A stretch of DNA of 64,000 nt, taken from Microcella daejeonensis. Its GTDB lineage: Bacteria; Actinomycetota; Actinomycetes; Actinomycetales; Microbacteriaceae. Under the pieces are notes generated by a model. The model did no database searches. It saw nothing but the letters and a program-made list of their open reading frames with translations, and was not told the DNA's origin. Position numbers and translations under genes: made by a program. The stretch lies in the NCBI RefSeq assembly GCF_026625045.1, contig NZ_CP113089.1:2604001-2668000 (forward strand). Direction: 5' to 3'. This document shows, piece after piece, positions 56,323-64,000 of this stretch; the first letter of the stretch is position 1, and each line of letters begins with the position of its first letter.

Positions 56323-57015
56323 CTAGGTCGCGGCGGGGCGCCCGCCCTCGGCATCGGCGGCGAGCCCGTGGCGGTGGGCGAAGACGACGAGCTGCACGCG
56401 GTCGCGCAGCCCGAGCTTGGCGAGCACGCTGCTGAGGTGCGTCTTGACGGTCGACTCGCTGAGGAACAGCGCCGTGCCGATCTCGGCGTTGCTCAGGCCC
56501 GTGGCCGCCGCGTCGAAGACCGCGCGCTCGCGCTCGGTGAGGGTCGCCATCGAGGCGGGCGCCTCGGGCGCGGCGGAGGCCGCCGTCAGCAGGGCGCTGA
56601 GGTCGCCGGCGGCGAGCACGGGGCTGCCCCCGTGCACCGCGCGCACGGCCGAGCAGAGGAACTCGGGGCTCGTGTCCTTCAGCAGGAACCCGCTCGCGCC
56701 GTACTGGATGGCCGCCCGCGCCTGCTCGTCGAGGGCGAAGGTCGTGAGCACGATGACCCTCAGCGGCGAGCGGCGGTCGGCGGCCCGCTCGGGGCTGAAC
56801 AGGCGCCGGGTCGCCTCGACGCCGCTCATCTCGGGCATCCGCACGTCCATGAGCACGATGTCGGCGGCGAGGCCGTCGAGCAGCGCGAGCGCCTCGACCC
56901 CGTTCCCCGCCTGCCCGACGACCGTCATGTCGGGCTGGGCGTCGATCGCCGCCGCGACCCCCGCCCGGAACAGCGGCTGGTCGTCGACGAGCACGACCCT
57001 GATCGGCTCGCTCAT
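56323..57015 (-). CDS. NarL/LuxR-type response regulator
   Basis: A 230-residue two-component regulator. Receiver domain 1-125: the acidic pair is VLVDDQ, the phospho-acceptor is D57 in IVLMDVRMPEMSG, and the Thr and Lys switch residues lie in VLTTF and LLKDTSPE. The LuxR helix-turn-helix (about 160-220) contains LTERERAVFDAAATGLSNAE and STVKTHLSSVLAKL. The ATG overlaps the kinase stop by 4 bases. The likely target is the divergent ABC exporter. Confidence 0.93.
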   Translation of the reverse strand: MSEPIRVVLVDDQPLFRAGVAAAIDAQPDMTVVGQAGNGVEALALLDGLAADIVLMDVRMPEMSGVEATRRLFSPERAADRRSPLRVIVLTTFALDEQARAAIQYGASGFLLKDTSPEFLCSAVRAVHGGSPVLAAGDLSALLTAASAAPEAPASMATLTERERAVFDAAATGLSNAEIGTALFLSESTVKTHLSSVLAKLGLRDRVQLVVFAHRHGLAADAEGGRPAAT

Positions 57016-58259
57016 GCCGCTCCCTCCGTCGACACCGGCAGCGGGATGCTCGCCCGCCCCGTCATCGTCCCCTCCACCAGCTCCATCTCGAGCGACCCGC
57101 CCACCTCGGCGAGCCGGGATCGCATGCCGGGCACCCCCTGGCCGCCCGAGCCGGAGGCGGAGCCGGCCTCCTGCGCCGGCGCCCCGGTCGCCACGGCGTT
57201 GCGCACGACGATGACGAGCGCCTCCGCCGTCCAGTAGCGGTCGAGCCGCAGCTCGCCGGAGCGGTCGCCGTGCTTGAGCGCGTTGGTGAGCAGCTCCTGC
57301 GTCACGCGGTAGGCGACGCCGGCGGCGTCGGCGGGGAGCGCGCGGCGCGGCCCGTGCTCGCCCCGCACGAGAGCGGGGCGCGCGGCGGCGACGTCGTCGA
57401 TGAGACGGTCGAGGTCGTCGAGGGTCATCGATGCGGTCGCCTCGGGGGCGTCGAGGTCGGTCGTGCGCTCGAGCACCCGGCGCACATCGGTGAGCGAGCG
57501 GCGGGCGGTCCCGGCGATCGTGTCGACCGCGGCGAGCACCGCGTCGGGCTCGCGCTCGTAGAGGAACCGCACCGACTCGGCCTGGGCGATGATGACGGCG
57601 AGCGAATGGCCGACGATGTCGTGCACGTCGCGGGCGAGCGCCGTGCGCTGGGCGCTGAGGTCGGCGATCTGCTGCGAGCGCCGCGCCTCGCGCTCGGCCT
57701 CGGCCTGCCGCAGCCGCGTCTCCTTCGCGGTCGCCGCCGTGCGCCCGAGCAGCCCGAGCAGCCACGGCACGGCGAGCACGACGACGAGCACGACGGTCGT
57801 GATGAGCAGCTGCACGACCGCCGTCGACGGCGCCTGCGATCGCACTCCCGAGACGACCCAGGATCCGATGAGCAGCAGGTAGGCGATGGCGAGGAGGGCG
57901 CCGGCTCCGACCGAGAGGCCGCTCAGCAGCAGCACGGGGCGCGAGCCGTAGCGCGCGGCGCCGTAGAGCACGAGCAGCAGCCCGAGCTGCAGCACGGAGG
58001 CGTCGAGCAGGCCCGCCATGTGCACGAGGGTCGAGGCCCAGGCGAGACCGAGGGCTGCGGCAGGCAGCACCCGGCGCACGGTGACGCCGACCCCGAGCAG
58101 CAGCGCGCCGAGCACCGCCGCGACGCCCGCGAGAGGGCTCGACGAGGGGTCGCCTAACCCCAAGGGTCCCGAGACTCCTAGCACCCCGAGCAGCAGCAGA
58201 GCGGCGAGCCCGTCGACGACGAGGCGCTGCGTGCGGCGGTGCCGCTCGTCGGGGGTCAT
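57012..58259 (-). CDS. Sensor histidine kinase (NarL-partner type)
   Basis: A 415-residue membrane kinase. Four to six hydrophobic segments fill residues 15-180, with no large extracellular loop. The dimerisation domain has ALARDVHDIVGHSLAVIIAQ with the phospho-His near residue 215 (HisKA_3 type). The ATPase domain has TQELLTNALKHG and GQGVPGMRSRLAEVGG. Such intramembrane-sensing kinases often detect envelope stress or antibiotics together with an ABC exporter, and one is encoded divergently 150 bases away. Confidence 0.92.
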   Translation of the reverse strand: MTPDERHRRTQRLVVDGLAALLLLGVLGVSGPLGLGDPSSSPLAGVAAVLGALLLGVGVTVRRVLPAAALGLAWASTLVHMAGLLDASVLQLGLLLVLYGAARYGSRPVLLLSGLSVGAGALLAIAYLLLIGSWVVSGVRSQAPSTAVVQLLITTVVLVVVLAVPWLLGLLGRTAATAKETRLRQAEAEREARRSQQIADLSAQRTALARDVHDIVGHSLAVIIAQAESVRFLYEREPDAVLAAVDTIAGTARRSLTDVRRVLERTTDLDAPEATASMTLDDLDRLIDDVAAARPALVRGEHGPRRALPADAAGVAYRVTQELLTNALKHGDRSGELRLDRYWTAEALVIVVRNAVATGAPAQEAGSASGSGGQGVPGMRSRLAEVGGSLEMELVEGTMTGRASIPLPVSTEGAA

Positions 58260-58397
58260 GAGCCCAGTCTGGCGAAGAGGCGCGGCGGGGGCATCCACCG
58301 CGCGTACCGGTCGAGCGGTACTCGCGTGCCGGGAGGGCGGCACCGACGGCGGTCGCCTCAGCCCTCGCGGCCGATGCTGCGGGATGCTGCGCGCTCC

Positions 58398-58403
58398 TAG
58401 CGT
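58398..58403 (+). promoter_or_regulatory. Putative -10 for leaderless ABC exporter gene
   Basis: TAGCGT lies seven bases before the ATG of the ABC ATPase gene; there is no Shine-Dalgarno sequence. The 150-base divergent gap with the histidine kinase gene is the probable control region. Confidence 0.45.
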
Positions 58404-58410
58404 CGTCGGC

Positions 58411-59253
58411 ATGAACCTCCACACCTCCTCCGCAGCGGCCTCCCCGGCCCCCGCCCCCGCGCCCTCCCGTCGCGTCCCCGTCGCCCGCACTCTCGGCGTC
58501 TCCCGCATGTTCGGCACCGGATCGAGCGTCGTGCACGCCGTCGAGGGCGTCACCGTCTCGTTCGAGCGCGGCGTGCTCTCGGCCGTGATCGGACCGAGCG
58601 GGTCGGGCAAGACCACCCTCATGCACCTGCTCGCCGGCCTCGACTCCCCCACCGTCGGCTCCGTCGAGCTCGACGGCGTCGCGCTCGACGGGCTCGACGA
58701 CACGCGCCTCGCGGCGCTGCGGCACGAGCGCACCGGCTTCGTCTTCCAGTCGTTCAACCTCATGCCGGCCCTCACGGCGCTCGAGAACATCCGCCTGCCC
58801 GAGACCCTCGGCCGCCGGGTGCGGCGGAACGATCGGGCGTGGGAGCAGCAGCTCGTCGCCCGCCTGGGCATCGCGCCCCTGCTCGACCGGCGGCCCGGCG
58901 AGCTGTCGGGCGGCCAGCAGCAGCGGGTCGCCATCGCCCGCGCGCTCGCCCACCGGCCCGCGGTCGTCTTCGCGGACGAGCCGACCGGCAACCTCGACAT
59001 GCGCACGAGCGGCGAGGTGCTCGCCCTGCTCTCGGAGCTCGTGACCGAGAGCGACTGCGGCATCGTCATGGTCACCCATGATCCGGTCGCCGCGAGTCAC
59101 GCCGGCCGCGTCGTCGCCCTGCGCGACGGCCGCATCGTGAGCGACACCGGTGCCCGCAGCGCCGCGCAGCTCGCCGCGGTCATGCTCGGCAGCACGGCGA
59201 CCGCCGGCGGCTCCGGTTTCGCCGACATCGGCGCGACGGCGGTCGAGCGATGA
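58411..59253 (+). CDS. ABC transporter ATP-binding protein (MacB/LolD type)
   Basis: A 280-residue ATPase. Walker A GPSGSGKTTLMHLLAGLDSP (near residue 63), signature LSGGQQQRVAIARALAH and Walker B VVFADEPTGNLDM, with the H-loop MVTHDP. The FQSFNLMPALTALENI region is typical of MacB/LolD exporters. The N-terminus is Ala/Pro-rich, and about 40 residues follow the ATPase core. The stop overlaps the permease start (ATGA), so they are cotranslated. Confidence 0.94.
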   Translation: MNLHTSSAAASPAPAPAPSRRVPVARTLGVSRMFGTGSSVVHAVEGVTVSFERGVLSAVIGPSGSGKTTLMHLLAGLDSPTVGSVELDGVALDGLDDTRLAALRHERTGFVFQSFNLMPALTALENIRLPETLGRRVRRNDRAWEQQLVARLGIAPLLDRRPGELSGGQQQRVAIARALAHRPAVVFADEPTGNLDMRTSGEVLALLSELVTESDCGIVMVTHDPVAASHAGRVVALRDGRIVSDTGARSAAQLAAVMLGSTATAGGSGFADIGATAVER

Positions 59254-60650
59254 CCGGCCGCGCCGGTCTGATCGCGGCGATGACCGTGGTCGTGCTCAGC
59301 GCCTTCTACGGCGTGCTGCTGCTCATCACCACGAGCCTCATCTCGGCGGGCATCCTCACCACCGGGTTCGGCGACAACGCCGCCACGGTCTTCGTGCTCT
59401 CCGTGCTCGCGGTGGCCTTCATCGTCGTCGCGGTCGTCGTCGGGTCGACCACGATCTCGAGCGCGTTCACGCTCGTCACCGCCTCCCGGGTGCGCGAGAT
59501 CGCCCTGCGACGGCTGCTCGGCGCCTCGGCCGAGCAGGAGCGCCGCCGCATCGCCCGTCAGGGCGCCGTCATGGGAGCCGCCGGCGCGGCAGCGGGAGCG
59601 GCCCTCGCGGTGCTCGCGGGTTTCGGCATGCTCGCCATCGGCCGGGGCGCGGACGGCGAGGGTCTGCTGGCGGAGGCGGGACCGATCGACGTGCTCTACC
59701 CCCTCGCGATCGTGCCGGCCATGGCGGTCGCCGCCACGACGGCGATCGCGGCGTGGCGCGGCTCGCGAGGGGTGCTCGCCGCGCAGCCGGTGCTCGCGCT
59801 CGGCGCCGCGGCGACGCACGAGTCCGGAGCGACCGGCGATGAGCGCGTGCGCATCACCGCGCCCTCCGTCATCCTGCTCAGCGCCGGCGCCCTCCTGCTG
59901 GCGGTGACCGGCGTGCTCGGGGCCCTCACCCCCCTCGCCGTCCTCGTCGGCCTCCTCGGCGGGGTGCTGCTCGTCATCGGCGTCATCATGAGCATCGGGG
60001 GGATCCTGCCGCACCTGTTCCGTCTGCTCACCCGCCTCCTGCCGCGCGGCGGATCCGGCGGTGCAGCGCGGCGCAGCCTCGCGCAGACCCCGGTGCGCGC
60101 CGCTCGGGCCTCACTCGGCGTCGTGCTGAGCACGGCCGTGGTCGCGATGTTCGCGACCGGCACGGCGATCTTCGAGGCGTCCATCATCGACAAGTACTAC
60201 GGCACCGGCGATGAGGCGGAGGTCGCCGAGATCCTCACCGGCATCCTCGCCGTGGTCGGCGCGCTCGTCTCGGTGATCGCCCTCATCTCGGCCATCGGGC
60301 TGACGACGACGGTGGCCCTCACCACCCGGCTGAGGGCGCGCGAGATCGCGACGGGTCGCGTTCTCGGGCAGAGCCGTCGGGATGCCGTGCGCGCGATCCT
60401 CGTCGAGACCGCGGTCGTCTGCACGAGCGCGGCCGTCGCCGGCCTGCTGCTCGGGGCGGCGCTCGGCTGGGTCGGCGCCCAGAGCGTGCTCGCCTCCGCG
60501 CTCGACGGGGGGATCGTGCCGCTGGTGATCCCGCCGGCCCTCGTGGTCGGGCTCCTCGTCGCGACGATCGCCCTCGGTCTCGTGGCGAGCGCCTCCCCCG
60601 GGCGCTTCGTGCTCGCCGACTCCCCGGCGAGGGCGTTCGCGCGCGCGTGA
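59250..60650 (+). CDS. FtsX-like ABC transporter permease
   Basis: A 466-residue permease with about eight to ten transmembrane helices and two FtsX/MacB core repeats (about 60-150 and 320-450). The coupling-helix-like segments are ASRVREIALRRLLGASAEQE and TTRLRAREIATGRVLGQSRR. Unlike MacB it has no large periplasmic domain, resembling BceB/YtrF-like exporters. With the ATPase and the divergent two-component system it forms a probable drug or peptide detoxification module. Confidence 0.88.
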   Translation: MTGRAGLIAAMTVVVLSAFYGVLLLITTSLISAGILTTGFGDNAATVFVLSVLAVAFIVVAVVVGSTTISSAFTLVTASRVREIALRRLLGASAEQERRRIARQGAVMGAAGAAAGAALAVLAGFGMLAIGRGADGEGLLAEAGPIDVLYPLAIVPAMAVAATTAIAAWRGSRGVLAAQPVLALGAAATHESGATGDERVRITAPSVILLSAGALLLAVTGVLGALTPLAVLVGLLGGVLLVIGVIMSIGGILPHLFRLLTRLLPRGGSGGAARRSLAQTPVRAARASLGVVLSTAVVAMFATGTAIFEASIIDKYYGTGDEAEVAEILTGILAVVGALVSVIALISAIGLTTTVALTTRLRAREIATGRVLGQSRRDAVRAILVETAVVCTSAAVAGLLLGAALGWVGAQSVLASALDGGIVPLVIPPALVVGLLVATIALGLVASASPGRFVLADSPARAFARA

Positions 60651-60700
60651 CCGGCACGGCCCGCGGCCCTGCCGGGAAGCGGCCCTGCCTGCCGGTGAAC

Positions 60701-60741
60701 GACGACGCCCCGACCCGCGATCAGCGGGTCGGGGCGTCGTC
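60701..60741. terminator. Perfect 18-bp hairpin between convergent genes
   Basis: An uninterrupted 18-bp inverted repeat (60701-60718 with 60724-60741) with a 5-base GATCA loop lies 50 bases after the permease stop and 15 bases before the BCCT stop. There is no U-tract on either strand. Probable bidirectional terminator. Confidence 0.75.
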
Positions 60742-60756
60742 ATGGGTGCGCCGGGC

Positions 60757-62550
60757 TCAGCGGGCGAGCTGGCCCGCCGCGGGCTCCGGCAGCTCGGTGA
60801 GCTGCTTCTGCTCGGCGGCCGGTTCGGGCTCGAGCGTCGACGTGAGGTCGGGGCTCGCGCCCGCGGGCGCCGCGAGAGCGGCATCCGTCTGACGGCGGTC
60901 CCGGGTGAATCGACGGCGCAGGCCGCTGAGCAGACCGCGGGGGTCGCGCTCGGCGGGCGCATCCACCTCGAGGCCGTAGTACTCGCCGATGTGGTCGACG
61001 AACGCCGCCCGTCGGGCGCGGTCGTAGGCGCGCGCCTCGCGCTGGAAGGCGATCACCGTGGCCCAGCAGGCCGCCAGCATCACGACCGAGAACGGCAGCG
61101 CGATGATGATCGCGGCCGTCTGCAGCGCGCCGAGACCGCCGGCGAGGATGAGCGCGATGGCGAGCAGGGCCGTGACGAACACGAAGAAGACGCGCAGGCG
61201 CTTGGCCGGGTCGACCTGGCCGCCGCTGGCGATCATCGCCATCACGAGGGCACCGGAGTCGGAGCTGGTGACGAAGAAGATGCCGATGAGCAGGATGGCG
61301 CCGATCGTGAGCAGCAGGCCACCGGGCAGGTCGCCGAGCAGGCCGAACAGCGCCGCCTCAGTGTCGACCGAGCCGTCGGGGCCGACGAGGCCCCCGCCGC
61401 CGAACAGCTCGCGGTGCAGGGCGCTGCCGCCGAGCACCGAGAACCAGAGGAAGGTGACGATCGTGGGCACGAGCATGACGCCGAAGACGAACTCGCGCAC
61501 GGTGCGGCCCTTCGAGATGCGCGCGATGAAGATCGCCACGAACGGGGCCCACGAGATCCACCAGCCCCAGTAGAAGCTCGTCCACGCGGCCTGCCAGGCC
61601 TCGCCCTCGACGCCGGAGAACGCGCTCACGGTGAAGCTCAGGCCGAGGAAGTTCTGCAGGTAGGTGCCGATCGACTGCACGAACTCGCGCAGCAGGAACT
61701 GGGTCGGCCCGACGATGATGAGGAACAGCACGAGCGCGCCGGCGAGGGCGAGGTTCGTGACCGAGAGCCACTTCATGCCGCGGTTGACGCCCGAGAGCAC
61801 CGAGCCGAGAACCGCGAGCGTGATGACGCCGATGATGATGATCGTCGACAGGTCGCTCGCCGGCATGATGCCCGCCTCCTCGAGCCCCGCGCCGATCTGC
61901 AGCACGCCGAGGCCGAGCGAGGTCGCGACGCCGAAGATCGTGCCGACGAGAGCGGCGACGTCGATCGCGTTGCCCCAGCCGCCGCGCACGCGCTTGCCGA
62001 GCAGGGGCTCGAGCGCCCACCGGATCGACACCGGCCGCTTGCGGCGGTGGATGGCGTAGGCGAGCGCGAGGCCGAGCACGACGTAGATGGCCCAGGCGTG
62101 CACGCCCCAGTGCAGGTAGGTCTGCGACATCGCCTGCTGCGCGAGCTCGACGTCGGTGCCGGTGACGCCGGGGCGCGGATTCGCGAAGTGGCTGAGCGGC
62201 TCGCTCACCCCCCAGAACACCAGGCCGATGCCCATGCCGGCGGCGAAGAGCAGCGCGAACCACGACAGCAGCGAGAACTCCGGCTGGTCATCGTCGTCAC
62301 CGAGTCGCAGGTGGCCGTGGCGGCTGAATCCGGCCCAGAGGGCGAAGGCCACGAAGAACGCGGCGATGAGCACGTAGTACCAGTTGAAGTTGGCGATGAT
62401 GCTCGACTGGATGGTGCCGAACACCTCGCCCGCGGCATCCGGGGCGATGAGGGTGAGCGCCGTGAAGACGAGCACGATCGCGGCGGTGGGCCAGAAGACC
62501 CAGCATTGGACGGGGGCACGGGAGGTAGTCTTCGGATCTGTCACGTGCAT
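60757..62550 (-). CDS. BCCT-family betaine/choline/carnitine transporter
   Basis: A 597-residue secondary transporter with 12 predicted helices, importing a compatible solute such as glycine betaine with Na+ or H+. The family's Trp-rich helices are visible: FNWYYVLIAAFFVAFALWAG, GIGLVFWGVSEPL, and YWGWWISWAPFVAIFIARIS followed by KGRTVREFVFGV. The cytosolic C-terminal tail of about 95 residues is Arg-rich then acidic and may serve osmosensing, as in BetP. The start encodes MHVTDPKTTSRAPVQ. Confidence 0.93.
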   Translation of the reverse strand: MHVTDPKTTSRAPVQCWVFWPTAAIVLVFTALTLIAPDAAGEVFGTIQSSIIANFNWYYVLIAAFFVAFALWAGFSRHGHLRLGDDDDQPEFSLLSWFALLFAAGMGIGLVFWGVSEPLSHFANPRPGVTGTDVELAQQAMSQTYLHWGVHAWAIYVVLGLALAYAIHRRKRPVSIRWALEPLLGKRVRGGWGNAIDVAALVGTIFGVATSLGLGVLQIGAGLEEAGIMPASDLSTIIIIGVITLAVLGSVLSGVNRGMKWLSVTNLALAGALVLFLIIVGPTQFLLREFVQSIGTYLQNFLGLSFTVSAFSGVEGEAWQAAWTSFYWGWWISWAPFVAIFIARISKGRTVREFVFGVMLVPTIVTFLWFSVLGGSALHRELFGGGGLVGPDGSVDTEAALFGLLGDLPGGLLLTIGAILLIGIFFVTSSDSGALVMAMIASGGQVDPAKRLRVFFVFVTALLAIALILAGGLGALQTAAIIIALPFSVVMLAACWATVIAFQREARAYDRARRAAFVDHIGEYYGLEVDAPAERDPRGLLSGLRRRFTRDRRQTDAALAAPAGASPDLTSTLEPEPAAEQKQLTELPEPAAGQLAR

Positions 62551-62713
62551 CGAGCGTAGGTCGGCCTCTCGCGCCGTCCAGGGGATCCGGCCAGGCCCCG
62601 CGGAGCCTCGTGTGACACCGCGCGCGCGATAGCGAAGGGCATCGCATGCCGCAACTCCGCTGCGATCGGAGGCCCGCTGCCCGGCCGGCGCGCAGGCGCC
62701 CCTGCTACGGTCG

Positions 62714-62784
62714 GCCCACCGGGGAAACGTCTCCGGGCAATCTCAGGGAAGACTCTCGTCCGCCTCCTCTGACTCGATCAGAGG
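62714..62784 (+). promoter_or_regulatory. Structured 5' leader of the DUF1611 gene
   Basis: Two hairpins precede the GTG. The first pairs GCCC (62714-62717) with GGGC (62735-62738) and GGGGA with TCTCC around an AACG loop. The second is the inverted repeat CCTCTGA-CTCGA-TCAGAGG (62766-62784), which includes part of the GAGGAG ribosome-binding site (62781-62786). TACGGT at 62705-62710 may be the -10. Folding could mask translation. No known riboswitch class fits. Confidence 0.5.
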
Positions 62785-62793
62785 AGCACTCCC

Positions 62794-63969
62794 GTGCCCG
62801 GCATCAACCGCCCCGTCCCCTCCGCGCCCCGAGCGGTCGCGCACCCCGAGCGCCCCGCACCGCTGCCGCACCGCGCCGTCACGGCGGTCGTCTACTGCGA
62901 GGGCCAGTTCGGCGAGCAGGACGGCAAGACCGCCAACGGCCTCGTGCGCCGCAGCGAGCGCTACGAGATCGTGAGCGTCATCGACAGCACGCTCGCCGGC
63001 CGCGACGCCGGTGACGTGCTCGACGGGGCCGCGGCGGGCATCCCGATCGTGACCGATCTCGACGCCGCCATCGCCGCCCACGGCGCGGTGCCCGACTACC
63101 TGATCTGCGGCGTCGCCCCCGCCGACGGACTGCTCTCGCCCGCTCAGCGGCTCGTGCTGCTCGAGGGCATCGCCCGCGGCATGCACATCATCAACGGGCT
63201 GCACGAGTTCCTCGCCGACGACGTCGAGTTCGCCGCCGCGGCGCTGCTCGCGGGCGTCACCATCCTCGACATCCGCCGGCCGAAGCCGACCGCCGAGCTG
63301 CACCTCTACTCGGGCCGCATCGACGCCGTGACCTGCCCGCGCATCGCCGTGCTCGGCACCGACGGCGCCATCGGCAAGCGCACCACCGCCATCCTGCTGG
63401 TGGATGCCCTCCGCGCGGTCGGCATCAGGGCCGTGCTCGTCGGCACCGGTCAGACCACGATCATCCAGGGCGGCCGGTACGGCGTGGCCCTCGACGCCCT
63501 CGTACCGCAGTTCTGCTCGGGCGAGGTGGAGCACCAGGTGGTGCGCGCCTTCGAGGCGGAGGACCCCGACGTGATCATCGTCGAGGGCCAGGGCGCTCTC
63601 AGCCACCCGGCCTACCTCACCTCGGCGCACATCCTGCGCGGCAGCAAGCCGCAGGGCGTCATCGTGCAGCACGCCCCGACGCGCCTCGTGCGCGGCGACT
63701 TCCCGATGTCGCCCATGCCGACGGTCGGCAGCGAGATCGCCCTCATCGAGGCCTTCGCCGACACGAGCGTCATCGGCATCACCGTCAACCACGAGGGGAT
63801 GCTCGATGCCGAGATCGGCGCCGTCATCGACGAGTACGAGGCCGCGTACGGGGTCGTGGCCACCGACCCCCTGACGCGGCCGCGCGAGCGCCTCGTCGCG
63901 ATGGTGCTCGCGGCGTTCCCCGCGCTGGCCGCGACGGCACAGCGCGGGGACGACGCGCTCGTCGGCTAG
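62794..63969 (+). CDS. DUF1611 family P-loop protein
   Basis: A 391-residue protein of the DUF1611 family. An N-terminal Rossmann-like domain (about 30-160, VTAVVYCEGQFGEQDGKTAN) precedes a C-terminal P-loop domain (about 180-391) with LGTDGAIGKRTTAILLVDAL at the nucleotide site and VIIVEGQGALSHPAY. Members are often adjacent to dipeptide epimerase genes and have a proposed role in cell-wall peptide or amino-acid metabolism; the reaction is unproven. The GTG has GAGGAG seven bases upstream. Confidence 0.83.
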   Translation: MPGINRPVPSAPRAVAHPERPAPLPHRAVTAVVYCEGQFGEQDGKTANGLVRRSERYEIVSVIDSTLAGRDAGDVLDGAAAGIPIVTDLDAAIAAHGAVPDYLICGVAPADGLLSPAQRLVLLEGIARGMHIINGLHEFLADDVEFAAAALLAGVTILDIRRPKPTAELHLYSGRIDAVTCPRIAVLGTDGAIGKRTTAILLVDALRAVGIRAVLVGTGQTTIIQGGRYGVALDALVPQFCSGEVEHQVVRAFEAEDPDVIIVEGQGALSHPAYLTSAHILRGSKPQGVIVQHAPTRLVRGDFPMSPMPTVGSEIALIEAFADTSVIGITVNHEGMLDAEIGAVIDEYEAAYGVVATDPLTRPRERLVAMVLAAFPALAATAQRGDDALVG

Positions 63970-64000
63970 AAGCCGACGCGGATCATCTTCTTGTTGACGA
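63966..64000 (-). CDS. C-terminus of an unidentified gene (partial)
   Basis: The last 35 bases contain the end of a minus-strand reading frame, VNKKMIRVGF and stop. Its TAG lies in the same CTAG as the stop of the DUF1611 gene. The tail reads like a real conserved C-terminus, but ten residues are too few to identify the family. Confidence 0.4.
   Translation of the reverse strand, partial: VNKKMIRVGF

Noticed and set aside
62714..62784. Glycine- or TPP-type riboswitch before the DUF1611 gene
   Set aside because: A CTCAGG-like string is present, but the paired upstream elements (for glycine, the GGAGAG and GAAGGxGCAA segments) are missing. I kept it only as a structured leader.

Overview
The window is a 64 kb piece of a very GC-rich, gene-dense actinobacterial chromosome. 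GTG starts, 4-bp ATGA/GTGA overlaps, a Wag31-type DivIVA, SepF, FtsR/GarA homologues and a PknL-type kinase beside an Rv2175c homologue all point to Actinomycetota. The size and content of the division cluster and the unusual MurE substrate motif suggest Microbacteriaceae (inference; genus not determined). I see no insertion sequence, prophage, CRISPR array, tRNA or rRNA gene. No gene-free stretch exceeds 300 bases.

Region 1 (1-24.4 kb) is almost entirely on the minus strand. It starts with the 5' part of hisD, a divergent flavin reductase and a small antitoxin-like gene. Read in the direction of transcription, the division and cell-wall cluster then runs mraZ, rsmH, ftsL-like, ftsI, murE, a truncated murF-like gene, mraY, murD, ftsW, murG, murC, ftsQ, ftsZ, yggS, sepF, yggT, divIVA, rluD, dnaE. 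Many genes overlap by 4 bp or a few tens of bases, so translational coupling is likely. Two things are unexpected: murF is only a 215-codon stub without an ATPase domain, and lspA is absent between divIVA and rluD. Three 10-bp-phased CTCCAC boxes in front of mraZ look like the MraZ autoregulatory operator.

Region 2 (24.6-35.4 kb) resembles the M. tuberculosis Rv2169c-Rv2187 neighbourhood: a DUF3040 protein, polyprenyl diphosphate synthase, an Rv2175c-like DNA-binding protein, a secreted LysM cell-wall protein, a PASTA Ser/Thr kinase, class II DAHP synthase, a PlsC acyltransferase, ROK glucokinase and a FadD15-type acyl-CoA ligase.

Region 3 (35.5-44.4 kb) holds peptide deformylase, a MinD/ParA-like ATPase, pyruvate carboxylase, a second (orphan) ParA, and a compact regulatory block of two MerR proteins, a GarA/OdhI-type FHA protein and a CDP-alcohol phosphatidyltransferase.

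Region 4 (44.5-64 kb) is more accessory: a leucine-rich-variant repeat protein, SDR, a divergent G6PDH-like enzyme, a GH15 hydrolase, topoisomerase IB, an S4 RNA-binding protein, lactate dehydrogenase, a cysteine-free HesB-like protein, a sulfide:quinone oxidoreductase, a membrane protein, an FAD-linked oxidase, a spermidine-synthase-like protein, a NarL-type two-component system beside an ABC exporter, a BCCT transporter and a DUF1611 protein.

Several plus-strand genes lack a Shine-Dalgarno sequence but have a TANNNT -10-like hexamer 5-8 bases before the start codon, which suggests leaderless transcription. Some convergent gene pairs are separated by long GC-rich hairpins without U-tracts.
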